From Callaeas wilsoni (taxonomy: Eukaryota > Chordata > Aves > Passeriformes > Callaeidae): 64,000 nt of DNA. This document shows, one piece after another, positions 1 to 13,876 of the stretch. The DNA is taken from NCBI GenBank assembly GCA_013398955.1, contig VWPU01004439.1:23908-87907 (forward strand), given 5' to 3'. Every line of letters begins with the position of its first letter. Positions within the stretch are counted from its first letter, which is position 1. A program made the translations under genes and the position numbers. The notes below the pieces were generated by a model. The model was given only the letters and a program-made list of their open reading frames with translations. It was not told the DNA's origin and made no database searches.

Positions 1-3000
1 CAGGGGCTACACTCAAAAGTGGAGAACGAATCGTGGGTTTTCACACTTTTATGAGTTTGGTCCATTTGAATATTGGGAATTAATCTTCCAATTAGAGCTT
101 CAGGTATTGAAGTCATTTACCCCAAGTTTGCTCCCCCCCTCCAACTCACTTTTGTTTACCTTTCTTGGGGCCTGAGACAGTAAGGTGTCCTTGATTCCCA
201 GGCCTAGACAGGAATTGTTATGTCCAACCAAAATGGGAAAGCAGTAGCTAACACTCCTGGAGTTTAGAATTCTATACTAGAAAATTACAGGAATACAAAT
301 ATATGAAAAACATAAAAGCTAGAATCCTAAGGCATCAAGTAAGCCTGGATACTGGGTGAGACCTATTTCTTAGCTTGATCTATCTTCCTGCTTCTGAATT
401 GCAGCGTTCCTGTTGTGACGAATGCAGGTATGCTCTTACACATCTGAGTTACAAGAGTGCAGCGCTGCTCCGAGCTGAGGCGTTCACAGCAGAGTTGAGG
501 CTGGGCTGCCCCTCTTGGACAAGGCACTGGCAAGATCTCACCAGGCACAGTGTGGTTAAAACTCGTTACTCACCAGAAAGGCTGAACTCAAACTGTGACC
601 AGCTCGCTCAGAGAAGCGCGTCCCTGCAGAATGGAGATGCCTTTATAGGAGAAAAATATAAATGACCAAATTTGAATAGTGCAGCAGAATGAATAAATGA
701 GACATGCTCTCTTTGCATCAAGGGATGGAAGTGAGAGAAGAAGTTTTTTCAGCTTCAAGACAGTGTTGGCGAAAGAAGAAATGGGCGTCAGCTGGCCATG
801 AATATATTTAGGTTGGAAATTAGAAGGCTCCTAACCATCAGAAGAAGGAGGTTCTGTGACAGCCAGCCAAGGGGAGCGGTGGGGGCACACAGTCTAACTA
901 GTTTTAAGATAGATCTTGGTAACTAAATGAAAGGGATTATGAAATATGGATGTCTACAACAGCAGAAAACTGGACTTGATGACCCAGACAAACCCTGCTA
1001 GCCCTCTGTTCCCACGTTTCCCAGAATGTTCCTCTACTTTAACTTCAACATGGTGTCCAGCTTCTGACAGCAGTAGATTTAGTTGCCTGTCAGAAGGCAC
1101 CAAATTATGGAATAGTTCTGTTGATCCCAAGCCCTCTCATTAGTTGGGATATGATTTGGTAGGAGTGGCCAATTGCGCTTTGTCTCTAAATCCTATGGTG
1201 CATTTGTCAGATCTGCCTTCTAAAGCTTTTAAACATAGTTTGTATTCATTTTTATAGTAGGCTGCAGGCAACTGGTGAATCAAAAGTGAATTAAGCAAAA
1301 CCAGCCTTTTTAAAGTACAATAGTTAAGGGATCAACTAAGATGTACTTATCTGTCATGTTTAGCAGAAATCACCATGAGAGAAAAAAAAAGCAGGTGGGA
1401 AAGTCACTGTCTGATTTGCATTATAAGTAACTTGGTAAAAGATGATTATTTATTTCTAAGTGACCTCATGTTGCTTTTAATTTTGAGTATGCTTCCATAT
1501 AAATGAGACACTAAAAACTCTAATGGGTCAGAGACATTGCCCAGTATCTGCACACACTGGATCGTTGCTTTAAACATAAATCATGTTCTGTTTAAAAAGG
1601 AGGAGACTTGGCTTGGAGCCCCCAAACTTCCACTTGTAATGCGCAGAAACAGCAAACATTGGTTGACCTCTGAATACAAGAAAAATACCTGAAATCTCTC
1701 AAACTGAGCACTCAAAATTATATGTCTCTTTTGAAAAGTCAGTTTTAAAGTAAACATATAATTAAATCTATCAGCTCAGAACAGCACTATGCCTTTCTCT
1801 CTTGGTTTCCATTTCACCCACCCCAGCTGCTACAGAGACGATTTGAGTATAACAAAGCAGCAGTGTCGTGCTGAGGAAGTGATGTGGAAGTGTGAGTGCC
1901 TGTGAGTCTGTGCACAAAGAGCAGAGGAAACGCAACACGTGCAGTTCCCCTGGTGCCTGATGGAAATCTGCACCTCTCGCTGTCTCTGACTAAGCACACA
2001 GCAAAAAGTTTTTATGAGGATCCTCTGAGAATCGTTTCATTTTCATTTCCTGAAGTAGGAAAATGTCAGGGTCCTTGAACTATTTCATTCAGGTGTCCAA
2101 ATGAATCATATTTAAATCAGAAAAAGTGGAAATACAGGAAAGCCAGCCTAATATATTTTCAAATCATATTTAGCTGATCTTCCCCTTTTTGGAAGGATTT
2201 GCTGTTTGGAAACACTTAGCCTGGCTGGTCTTAGCTTGACAGCCAGAACATACAGAAAGAACAATCTATCAGGCATCTCACGAAAACATTCCTCTGATGT
2301 GTCCAGCTGTACTTTCCATGCAGAGTGGAATAATTTGGGATAGAAGAAAACTGGCTTTAGCTGAGGTCCTCTGATACTGACTCTCTGTCACATGGATATG
2401 TAAACTTACTGCTTACCTGTGTAAAGTGAGTGGCATCAAGAAAGTCCCACTGAGCTTGGTGGGAAAATCAGTACAAGCAGAACTTGGGTGGTAGCATTAC
2501 CTTTTTGCCCAAAGGGCAACGCCCTCACCACAGCTGCCCCAGGGCAATACAAGGAATAAAAACATTAATGCCAGCCTAGTCTTAACCTCTGGGGGACAAT
2601 GCAGATGTCTTTCTCTTTTTCATGAATTAATTCTTCCCTTGATGACACAAACTGCAAAAATCTTCAAACTTGCAGCATTTCTTCCTCCTTGGTTTCTACT
2701 TCCATCCCTTCAGACTCAACAAAAGAAGAGCTGCTGGGAAATACAATGCAGGCAACAAGGAAGCTGTAAGAGTGCTCCCAAGTGGGTTGTCAAAAAGCTT
2801 CTGTAACTCTGTTTCCCTCCATCAGTGAAGTGCAGTTTCCTATTGCCATAAAGCCATCAATAACATAAGGTATGTCCTGAAGCAAGTTCTAAATTTTTAC
2901 ATGGTGCTTTTCATTTTCTAAATGTTGGGTAAATTTTCTACCAGTTTCTACTGGTGTTTTGTTTATTCAGATTGCCATCCCAGAAAAATCAGAGTATACT

Positions 3001-4907
3001 ACTGCTAGTTTGGATTGCTCACCAATATTTTAGAGGACATGAATTTAAACTGCTGCTTGGTTGGTGCTTAGATGATATCATAGATCGGCTTCTGTAAAGG
3101 GTCAATAGAATCTTAAAAAACCCCTAAATACCTTTATGTAGGAATTAATAAAATCTTCAGTCCATCATGCTCCTACTTCTCATTCTTAAAAAATAAACAA
3201 AAAGCAACCAAGTGGGGAAATGAGACCACACTGCAGCATGTTCAAATATAATATAAACATACATGAAACTATTTCAAGACTGAGACTAGTAAGCGACATC
3301 ATTAACATTCTTGTCTTCCTGAGGGCAGCAGGAGTTATAGCACTTCCTTTGTTTTAAGCATAAGATTTCGTCATTACAAGCATAAGGTCTGATTCCCATC
3401 AGTGCACCCTGAACCTTTTCTCACTTGAGTGATCACTTATCTCTTTTTTCTTTTCAGGAATTGTTTATTTCTCTACTAAACATGCTGTAGCATGATTTTT
3501 TTAATTGAAAGTACCTTTAGCAATGAGACTCTGGAAAATACTACTTCCATTTAATTGGACTTTTCATATTGGATTTTGTGACATTAGCACCCAAAAACTT
3601 TATGATGTCATTCTCAGCTTCATTTGAAGTTTCTTCCACAGCTTAGATATTGCTGATACTGTGGTTTTCTTGGTCTTTACAACAGTAACCTAGAAGACTG
3701 CTCATGCCACTTACAAAATGGGTTGTGCCAAAGATGCTTGCATGTGTGCAGATCTTATAATTTGAAAAATCAATAAAAGAAACACACAACTGTGATCTCC
3801 CTATATTTTGAATGTAATAATTTTAACTTAAGCCAGGGTAATTGCTGCTTAATACAGATTTAAACCATTAGTTTCACTCTCATGCTATGACCACAGTAAC
3901 AGTAGCTTCCTACTTTATAGCTTGCTTACTTTTTTTACTTCTTTACAATTGCAAAAACTGGCAAATATATGTTGTTTTTTTTTCCTTTATTGGTTCTGAA
4001 GGAAACCCAAGATTTGCATTTTGCAGATAGTTTTCTGAGGTCTCAAATGTTAACTTTGAATTTCTTTATTCCACTACTAAATTAGGTTTTACCACTAACT
4101 CAATAATGTTGCTTTTCACTTCAAATATTAAGACCCTGTAATCTTGGAGTGCAGGCAAAAGATCAAAAGCAATTGGATTATCCCAGCTGAACAATTTACC
4201 ACTCACTGCCTTACCTGATCTTTTGTTTCTAACCTTTTGCCTATGAGAGGGAAGAACATGGCTTAAATGTCGTCAACAACAGTTCTGGATGCTTGCTTTT
4301 GCAGCCCTGTATCTTAAAAGCAAAAGCATTGATTCTAGAAAAACACAAAATGAGAAGACAGATGATAAAGAGAATGCTGCAATGACAAAAACAGGGCAAA
4401 CACTTAAGCAGCATAAATACAGTGGACTGTATGCCTGCAGAGAGCACTCATCTCTTTTCCAGGAGACACAAATTTCCTAACGCAAAGGAAGCACCCTTCC
4501 AGATGATGCATATTCTGCCTCTTTGCCATCACAGTTGTTGAGTGCATTCACAGTCTTGTTTCAGAAAAAAAACACCCACTTTTTGGTGTCCCAACTCTGA
4601 GCACAATGTAGATGATAATGTACACCCAAGCATTATGAAATATTCACTGCATAATGTCAGTAGTCCTGATGGGACCAGGGCGTTTTGGAGATAGCTCCAT
4701 GGGTAAGCCTCTCTTCTAGCACTTACTTAGTTTAGAACCCATCAGAACATTTCTGCATGCAGAGAGGAAAAACACTCTAAATAATACCTCCACAGGTACC
4801 ACTTAGAAATTTCCTTGAACATATTCCATCTAACAGGGACTGTCTGTACTTTGAACTATATGAAGCAGCTGGTTTGTGTCTACATGAAACAAGTCATGTG
4901 AGTGAGC

Positions 4908-4947
4908 GGTAGTCAGTGTATTCCTGTGGTAGTCAGAGGATTCCTGT
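4908..4947. repeat. 20-bp tandem duplication
   Basis: Two adjacent 20-base units (4908-4927 and 4928-4947) start GGTAGTCAG and end ATTCCTGT; they differ at three positions in the middle. Confidence 0.85.
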
Positions 4948-5306
4948 CAATGAGAGGTTTGCTTGATGTCACCTTCTCTCTCTTTAATATGGGCATGAAA
5001 GTTAATGAAATGCATTAGCCTTACATGTTCTCAAGCCATGATTTAAGCCATGGACAGAAACCCAGGTTGGAGTGTGAGGGTGTGATGCGTCTCTTCACCA
5101 CACAGAGTGGCAGATCTTGACAAAGCAAAAGCCCAGCTTCCAAATCTGGGTTTATTCAAAAAAACGCCTTGGATTGAATGGACCTACTGAAAAACTGAGT
5201 CAATTCTTCCAGATCAGGCTCCAGATAATTAATTTCCAGTAATTCGGCTTGGCAGGCACTGCTGATTTCCAGCCAAGTACATGAATAGCAGCAATTTGTT
5301 GGCGAC

Positions 5307-5331
5307 GGGGGGGGGGCAGAGAGGGGGGGGG
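5307..5331 (+). repeat. Double G-run, possible G-quadruplex
   Basis: Ten G (5307-5316), CAGAGA, then nine G (5323-5331). The runs can supply four G-triplets on the plus strand. It stands out in an AT-rich setting. Confidence 0.7.
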
Positions 5332-8300
5332 TGTTAGGATTCCTAATTATCTGGAGAAAGTGCTTTTATGCTGTGATTGCAAATTTACATGATGTTCAGC
5401 CAGCACCAAAGCAGAAAGCACTGGTGCTGTAGAGCACTATTTAGAGGCATGTGCTGAGCTGCAGCCACTGTAACCACAGTGTTTGCAACCACCAGTTAGA
5501 AGCACTCCCATCTAGACAGAGTGCAAAATCAGATACAGAGCGGAATTCGATGGCTGGGTTCTCTTCAGTGTGTTTTGCCACAGGAGAAATCTTGGTGCTT
5601 CACACTTCTGTTGCATCTTAAGGAATGAAAATTCACGCCTTACAAAATCATACTCAATTTGAGCCAAAATACTTCAGTGATAATACTGGTGTATTCACTC
5701 AGGCCAGTGATGAGGAAGAGAATGAGAATTCAAAGCTTACCATGGAGGCTAACTGCTCCAAACAGAGGAATTTTATTGACAGCATCACTTTAAACAACAT
5801 CACATTACACAATGACTTTCTCGAACTTATACATTGATGAATAGAAACTATGACAGATCTGCTTTCTGCCTGCAACACGTCTAATGCTCATGAAAAGTCA
5901 GTGGAGACAGTTGTCTTAGTTTCTGCATGAGAAAAGCCAACAGCAGGAATATATGAACTGTAAAAATGCTGGCATGGCATTATTTGACTTCACTCACCTT
6001 GAAATCCACGTTTGAAAGATACAGTATTTTCTATCCAAACCCCCGATTTTAAAGAAAGCTGAGGTTTTTTCTCAATTATTTCCCATTTTCTTCCATATGT
6101 ACATGCATTTTGAGACCAGGCATACTTCCTTTTTCCAGCACATGGAAAAAATTAAAAGAAGGTAGAAATGCTTGCATCTATTGCTATTGATATGATAAAC
6201 AGACAATACTTGATATGAGTTTGGGGCAAAATTCCACTTCTTGGTTTCACCTAAGAAGCTATTTTTATCTTTGGAGATGTTATGGCAGTGTAACTTGAAC
6301 TTTGGGCACAAGTTAACAGTGAAGTTCTATTAAGAGGAATCTTTTCTCAGCTTTCAAGTCCTCCTCAGGAATAGCTTGTATGGTACAGTAGTTATACAAA
6401 TGACACTATCTGCAATAGTGGACGACACAGCAGGGGTTTTACGAGGATGTTTGTCAATATGCTATAGTTAACAGAAACTATGCCCGATTTGTAACTTATC
6501 ATCCTCATTTTCTTCATTCTTAAAAATCCAGTGCCAGAAAACACAGAGAACTCTACTCTGTCCAGAGAGAAATTTGTTCTAGAACTCCTGTCTAATACAG
6601 ATTTTGTGCCTCCACAATATTTCCAACTTCCCTTATATATAACTTATTTCCATTAAGTCACATGTTTTGAGGTCTAATTCACATGTGTTTCTAAGGAGCA
6701 GACAGCCATGGAGTGACTGTTTTGTGTAATGACAAGTAACAGCACAGAGCGGAGCAGTGGTTGCCAGCAGGAAATACAAGTTGACAGGCTTGTACAAATG
6801 GCAGCACTTAAAAGAGATGAGCAGTTAGCTTTGCATTTGCATTCCCTGTGCCAAGAAGGGGGAGGCAAAGTGTTTCCTGAGAAAGGGTATGAAATGCAAC
6901 TTCTTTCCTCTTGCTAGGCAGGTGTAGTGCCATCAGGCTCAATTCTGTCAGCACTGGCCATACAGAAAGAATCTTTCTTGGCACCTCCTCTAGTCATGCT
7001 TAGCTGTGCTAATAGTCATGGGGAACATCTGGCTTGCCACTCTAGAAGTGCAAGAAAAGGTGAAGGACCGTACTGAGCTCTCAAGCTGGTACCCAAAGGC
7101 AGCCAGCATCTATCCCATCAATTTCATATTTCTTAACCAAGCAAGCAAGGGGCAAGGACGAGTTCTGGAGAACACAGAGCTTTTACGGATGCACAATGAA
7201 AATATGGTGCACAAGTGAAAAATGGAAGGGCAAAGGACAGCATGGATTTCTGGCATGTAAATTTTTTATTTCAACTGTAAGTGGATCTATATGCTTTGAG
7301 AGGCTTATGTGGGGTTTGTTACCAAACAGATAAATGTAAAGCAAATGAGCATTTGCAGAACTGAAAGGTATGTCAAAATAAATTGCTTTCAGAGAAATAT
7401 GTAGATCAGAAACCCATCAGCAGCCTTCCTGCATTAGAGATCCAGAGGTCACTTAGCAGCTGCCAACAAAATGGTTCGTGGGAGCTTGCCAAAGAGAGCC
7501 ACATGCTGTTGCTGGAAAAAATCTTTCACAACTGAGCTTGGCATATGTGTCTGGGACTGCCAGGGAGCAGGAGAGACCAGCTAAACTGCACACTTTCCAT
7601 TGACCACAACTAGTATGAATACACTTAAAATCAGGAATGTAAGTGCAAGCTACCAGCAGCCCTGCACTTCATCTGCATGCACCTCTGTCTCCAGTTTAAG
7701 CGCTGTCCAGGCAACACCCAAGGAAATGAACTGACAGATGGACAGCAAATGAGAGCTCAGGCCAACAAGCTCAGTGACACGACAGTGCCAGATCCCCATG
7801 CTCCCTCTGTTGAGAAACGTAAAGTCTGTGTTTCAGCTGGGAACTGGCACACAGTAATAAGAACATGTAGTTGTTGCTGTGTGAGAGCAGAACATCTTCA
7901 CTGCCAGCATCAAAAGAGGACGCTGACTGCTAACTCAGACTTGGAGCCTTTAGTCATCATGGGTTTCAGAGAAGGGCATATGTCAGCCACCATCCAGCCT
8001 CATTCCTAGGGGAGGAGCAGCCAGGGTACAGATGTCAACAGTTCCAGCTATGGACTATGCATGAACTATGCAATAGTTTGAAATTACTCATTTTTAAATG
8101 TCTGAAATACCAAGAATGTTTTACATCCCTCAGGTTTATTCTTCTGGTGCTATATGAAAGAACTCTCTCCACGATTGATACAGGTGATATTCCTGTAGCA
8201 GCTGCTGTATTCAAATTCCATAACATTGGTGGAAATAAACATATCCAAAATACTTTTCAAATAAGCAATACAATAGCTTCAGTTATAATGAAGACTTGTA

Positions 8301-11300
8301 GCATATTCCCTGAACACACAGATTTATTTAGAATCACGTGATACAGATATTGCTCTAGACTTAAAATCTTTGAAATACACACAGTGAATCATAGGTCATT
8401 TACACAGAACAGAAGATTGTAGAATAGATCATTGGGGAAAAGAAACAAAACAAAGACCACATATATGAGGTGCATATACAATATTTTCGAATGAACTTAA
8501 TAGGAAAAATCTTTCTGTCTCTGTCTCACAAGCAAAGAAAATTGAAAATGTAACGGGATATTCCATTTCTTACACTTGTCATGATAATTATACACACTGA
8601 CAAAGTAGAATATGGTAATTTCTCTGCACAGACAGAACAACTTCTGCTATTTTTAACACAAAACAGTTATTTCAGGTTACCATCTCAAGAACATCAATCT
8701 CCAAAACCTTTTTCCAAAACAATTATTTATGCATAACATTCAATCAGCAGTATCCATTTTTTTCTTTCAGAATGTTCCAGACATGACTTTCAGGTCCCAG
8801 TTCTTCCTGTTTGAAAAAGCTGAAGTCTCTTTTACCTTTTGAAAAGAAATTGCTTCAGCATAGATTAGTAGGTTCTGGAAATCATCTCAAAAGAGCCTTG
8901 AATGTACTTTACTGTTTCCTTTGACTGTACTCACAAGGAGTGCCAAGTCCTCACTCAGAAATTGCTAAAGAACGCACTCAAAGAGGGCTATAAGCAACCA
9001 TTCCAGGAATCATACAGATCCAAGTACGTTATAATGCTTCCAAATAACAGAATTATTGTCATTCAGCTTTACTCATGTTCTCACTTAAAGACCAGCATAA
9101 CAATCAAGATTCAGGGAGTTCCTGGCCTTAAGATTGGATGTCTTTAAAAACTAGCTTCCTTTCATCTGAATTCTATTACCAGTTATTTTAAATGATTGCC
9201 ATGAAATGAGGTGCCACATGGATACCAGAGGATGCTTTAGTACAATTACATACCTAATAATCCACATGTTTTACTAAGCTTGCCGAAAGCTGGAAAGTAG
9301 ATACAAAAATGAACCCATATTTTCCTTTCAGAGTTTCCAGGGCCTTTCTTCTTCTAAGTGAGCAGATATTACCACTAAAACATTTCTGCTGTAATATTTG
9401 ACAAAAAGGAGGACAGATATTTTTAAAAAATGGAATTTGGTTAAAACCACAAATGGCAAAGGCCAGTCACAGTTCAACAGGCAATGACTTCTAGTTATCA
9501 GCGTGCTGAAGGAAACACTCACACTGATGGCCTTGCTCTGAATTAAAATAACCAGATCTGTGAAATGCAATTTGCATTCTGTTAAGCACGCTGTTCTCGT
9601 CTGGAGCTTTCTAGGCTGGCTGAATTGCCTGGCTGAGGAATTCAGTGTGATATTTCCCAGACCCTTGCTAAGGGACTTTCTACCCCATAAGCACTTCTAT
9701 GGCTGAATTGCAAAAACTGAGCTGGGACCCTTCTAAGCCAAGCGCTTCCCTACCTGCTCTGGTGCTACCAATACTAGTAGGACTTCACTTTTTGTTTATA
9801 CTGCACCTTTGGTCTAAGATAAAAAAAAAGATTTGGATGTAAGAACTTACAGGGAAAAGAAAATATTTGCATCAACAATTACAGACTTTTAAACCTTTAA
9901 AAGCAAAAAAATAAGAGTGGCAATAACTGCATTTTTCATCTTTAAAGCACCTCATAGTCCCAACATTTTTAGCTGCTGAAAAAGCAGGTATAGCAGACAA
10001 ATAAATAATATCATTGATGTTTAACACATAATGTAGAAGAAGGAGCTGAAAGCAATTTCAATCATGAGGTTATTTACATACTACACCACGACTAGAATTC
10101 AGAAGTTTGCAAGACCTTGTGTAGCACATGTTTAGTCTTCTGTGTTTGGTGCTTCTCTGCAGCACAGCCAATTAGAACAGAAGGAAATCATAATAGACAT
10201 AAGCTGTGACACATTTTCTTTCTCGACCAAGCAATGAATCCTACTTGTCACAACCGAAAAGAAAAGAAGTGGTGGGTTAAGCACCAACTTATTAGGTGAT
10301 GGTTAGGAGCAATTCCTCATACAACCTCTTAAGATTCATTCTTACCTGATAAAACAACATTAATCCAGACAATAAACTTTATTAAACAGAGGTAATAGGA
10401 ATAAAAGGGAGGGAAGAGAGATTCAAAACAAGATAGACTTAAGTATGGTAAGAGATGTACCTACCTGATGAAAACAAATCAACAACATTATTTACAAATT
10501 GCAAGATTAATATTATAAAAGTATGCTAAACCCTTCAGAGAAACTCGGCAATTAAATCACCCACATGCAAAGGAAATTCAAAGAGAATTTTTGTCATTTA
10601 CCAAGTGTATTACGCAAATTGCTGAGCACACCATAGGCATGATAAAATGACAACTCTTAAATTGATCTGCCTGCAGGCTACTGCAAACGGGTCAGTCCCA
10701 CCCTTTTCTGCAGGTCCTGTTGCAGTCCTGGCCCATACTTTGTCTCAGCCCTAGCAATTATTCGATTTCAATGCACATCAGATTGTATCACCAATCTAAT
10801 TTAAATCACTTCTTAATTTTCAGTAAAATTTCAGCTGGATGAGCAGCTTTTCCCACGGTCTCCTGAGAGCTGGAACTGGTGCAAAGGAAGAGGCAGGAGC
10901 ACGTGACAAGGGCAAAGCTGGGCACGGATGTTGTTGGCAGCATGGCCTTGCATCAGCCCAAGCTCTTTATGAAACTCTGAGTGTATGAAAGCAAAGTGGC
11001 TACCATAAAAGGCCAGACAGACATGAAGTCAGGAAGATCAATTAAAAATCAGTTTTAATTGTTCTTAATGACTTCTGAGTAAATATATTTTATGCCACTG
11101 TAATACTGATGAGTGTTTACCTACTACTATATGACAGTAGTTTTGAAAATGAGTAAAGTGTTCAAACATTTGGTTGCTTTACACAAGAGCAGGGTCCTTG
11201 GAGTGCTGCTGATGTCCTTATATAGCCACCTCCCCACTCCACCTGCCCTGCTTTCCATTTCTTCACACGGCCTTGCAAAATCATTAATAAAGTACGACAT

Positions 11301-12206
11301 ATTTACAGTGAAGCAGGAATTAGTTCCTGGTGAAACATTTGCGATAAAAAGCATCCATCTTCTGCTGAAAATGGCTCTCATATTGGAGACAAAGCTATTG
11401 AAATTTGGAGCAGCTGGTTTTAAGAATATTGGATTTTCATAAGTTTCGTGAGTAATTTAATACATATTAGTTACAAATCATGTAAGACCTGAACCACTAG
11501 TAGAAGATAACATAATTTTATGTGTGTCAACAGTAAAGAAATAACATAAAAAGGCATAAGCACTATTTCAAAGAGAAGGTTTTGGTAAATAGCTAGATAA
11601 AAAGCCCAGAAAATAAAGATTAACTTCATGTACAACTCTGAACAAAAAGGGAGGTAAATCCAAAAGATAACCAGATATGAAGAAAAAAATTATGCTCAAT
11701 GGAAGACCTGCCAACAGCAAACAATATCTGAGTCATTAGCAACAAATCATCCACTGCGGCTTGCATCACTGAGATCCAGCTAGATGACATTGCAAGCCTT
11801 GTACTAACCAATGATTCTCCACCCCACACAAGCAGGACAAACCATCTCCCAACACTATCTATCTTCTCCACAAACATCACATTTGAAAAGATAGGTCCCT
11901 TATGTAAGACTAATTCCACTGGATTCATTTACTGAGCAATAAAAACAAATTGAATGTAAAGTCACATAACATAAATAATTTGACGGTGAGTCCAGTGGTT
12001 CTTCAATATGGATACTCAAGAAAGATCTGTCATTCTGGGCCAGCTCAACATACACATTATCAAAGATGGATGTCTAAACCGAAAGTTCTTTTCTCTCCCT
12101 CTGATGTCCAGAAGCCACTACTAGTCCTGCTCACAGGGCCTATCACATCTGTCTTTTGTCAATGACGCATTTCTAGCACAGTTTTTACACACCTTTAAAA
12201 CGTTAA

Positions 12207-12282
12207 GATCATAGAAACCAAACCACAGAAATGCTGGATCATGAGGGAGCGTAAGAGATCTATTTTAACTCCTAGTTATGAA
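12207..12282 (-). mobile_element. Possible short CR1 3' end in opposite orientation
   Basis: GATCATAGAA near 12207 and a segment reading GAGCGTAAGAGATCTATTTT followed by AACTCC resemble the reverse complement of a CR1 tail (the 'group of a rule to aid deciding' region before the octamer repeats). It abuts the plus-strand CR1 copy. The match is degraded and from memory only. Confidence 0.4.
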
Positions 12283-12332
12283 AAAGAAGTATATCAGTGA
12301 TATATGTGCCAATGTGTATAAGTGTGTGAAGG

Positions 12333-12644
12333 GAAGGTGACAAGAGGATGGATCCAGGCCCTGCTCAGTGGTGCCAAGCAGTAGAAAAGAGGCAATGGGC
12401 AGAAACTGATACACAGAAAGTTCCACATCAACATGGGGAAGAGCTTCTTTACTGTGCAGGTGACCACGCACTGGAATGGATTGCCCAGAGAATTTGTGGA
12501 GTCTGCCTCACTGGAGATTTTCCAGAACCATCGGGACACAATTCAGTGCCATGAGCTCTGGGATGATCCTGTTTGACAAGGGAGGCTGGACCAGATAACT
12601 CACTGTGGTGCCTTTCAACCTGACCCATTCTGTGATTCTGTGAG
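12333..12644 (+). mobile_element. CR1 LINE 3' fragment
   Basis: About 310 bp matching the end of avian CR1: a GATGGATCCAGGCCCTGCTC word, then AAGAGGCAATGGGCA, AAGTTCCACATCAACATG, the GTGACCACGCACTGGAATGG segment and the 3' end CATTCTGTGATTCTGTGA. CR1 is the main avian LINE. Most copies are 5'-truncated 3' ends with short direct 8-bp-like tails instead of poly(A). No intact reverse transcriptase frame remains. The same family as the 34.8 kb copy, judged by shared frame remnants. Confidence 0.93.
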
Positions 12645-13826
12645 TAAACTCAGACTGTCTCCGACACTCATGAGCTCTCAAAAATTCTAATGATGGACGT
12701 TCTACAACCAACAAAACCTCAACTGTCCAACTGCTAAAGTATCCTACAAAAAGACTTTTATAGAATTTAATACTAACATCTTTTATTCATGTCAGCTGAT
12801 TATCTCTGGCCTTATCTCAGCCAAGAGTGGTAACAGTTTACTGTTGGCCTTCTTATCAAAAAGAAATTTATAAACTATGGCATCTTTCATAATGATTCTC
12901 GTTCTTAGACTAGTATAGGGTAAGATTTTAGATTAGATCTTTCATTTATTTTATTTTCCCCTCTGGGCAACTCAAAATTTTTCTAGTCATTTTCAAAGAA
13001 TAATGTTGCACACTGGACAGTAATCCAGAGGAGGTCTCATGAATGCCAAATTAGGAAAACAACTATTTCCTACTCCAACATACACATTTCTGCTAAATTT
13101 ATTCCAGAGATAGTTTTGGTGGTTTTGCAAAGACATTACATGTTTGATTTAAAAATAAGCTGTGAACCAACAATCCCAAGGTTTCTCTCAAGGCCCCTTC
13201 TGTGGCCTTTCCTGTTAAATTTCCCATTATATCTCTGTGTTGGATTTTAACTGCCCTAAATGCAAGATTTCACACTGTTCTCACTCAGTTTCAGCATATC
13301 CCTTTCAAATTATTTCTTTATATGATGAGAATTATTTGCTGTTAGAATATCACTTTCTCCTAGTTTGTTGACTCTGCATCAGTTTCATTATAGTGAAATC
13401 CAAGCCCATAAACTCTGATTTTTCTTGCTGTTCCTGAGAGTGACTTCATTAATAGATGGCACTAAGGAATCAGCACTTGTCGAGCAAGAAACATTCAAGA
13501 ACCTAATTCGGATAAAGATTTATGGACTCCGTCACTTTGTAAAACTCATTTCAAGGAAAGCAACACACTACAGAGATGACAAAGAGTGCAGGACACTCAC
13601 TCTTAACTCAGTTTAAAGGACAGAAATATAGAATCCACATAGCACATATAGACTCCACATAGCAAAGATCTGCTAATTTGGTGAATTATTATTATTGTGT
13701 ATTAGCTATACCTCCTCATCACTCACAAAGGTGCCTGCCAGGTGAAGACAAATGATTATGTCCAAGTGCTAATGGGAGAGGGCTGAAACAGACACAATAA
13801 AATAGCATTAATTCCTCAAAATACAG

Positions 13827-13876
13827 AATTTAGTTTGCAGCGCCAGCCAAGGAAAATTTAGTTTGCAGCGCCAGCC
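13827..13876. repeat. 22-bp tandem duplication (28-bp period)
   Basis: The 22-base unit at 13827-13848 (core TTTGCAGCGCCAGCC) is repeated exactly at 13855-13876, separated by AAGGAA. The unit is CG-containing in an AT-rich region. Confidence 0.9.

Larger units (their letters stand above)
1..12206. other. Non-coding AT-rich DNA
   Basis: No gene, RNA gene or clear mobile element recognised. Open frames reach at most 110 residues, lie on both strands and overlap each other (for example 7677-8009 plus). Only the 4908-4947 duplication and the G-runs at 5307-5331 stand out. A minus frame of 100 residues at 11928-11626 is discussed under findings. Confidence 0.6.
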
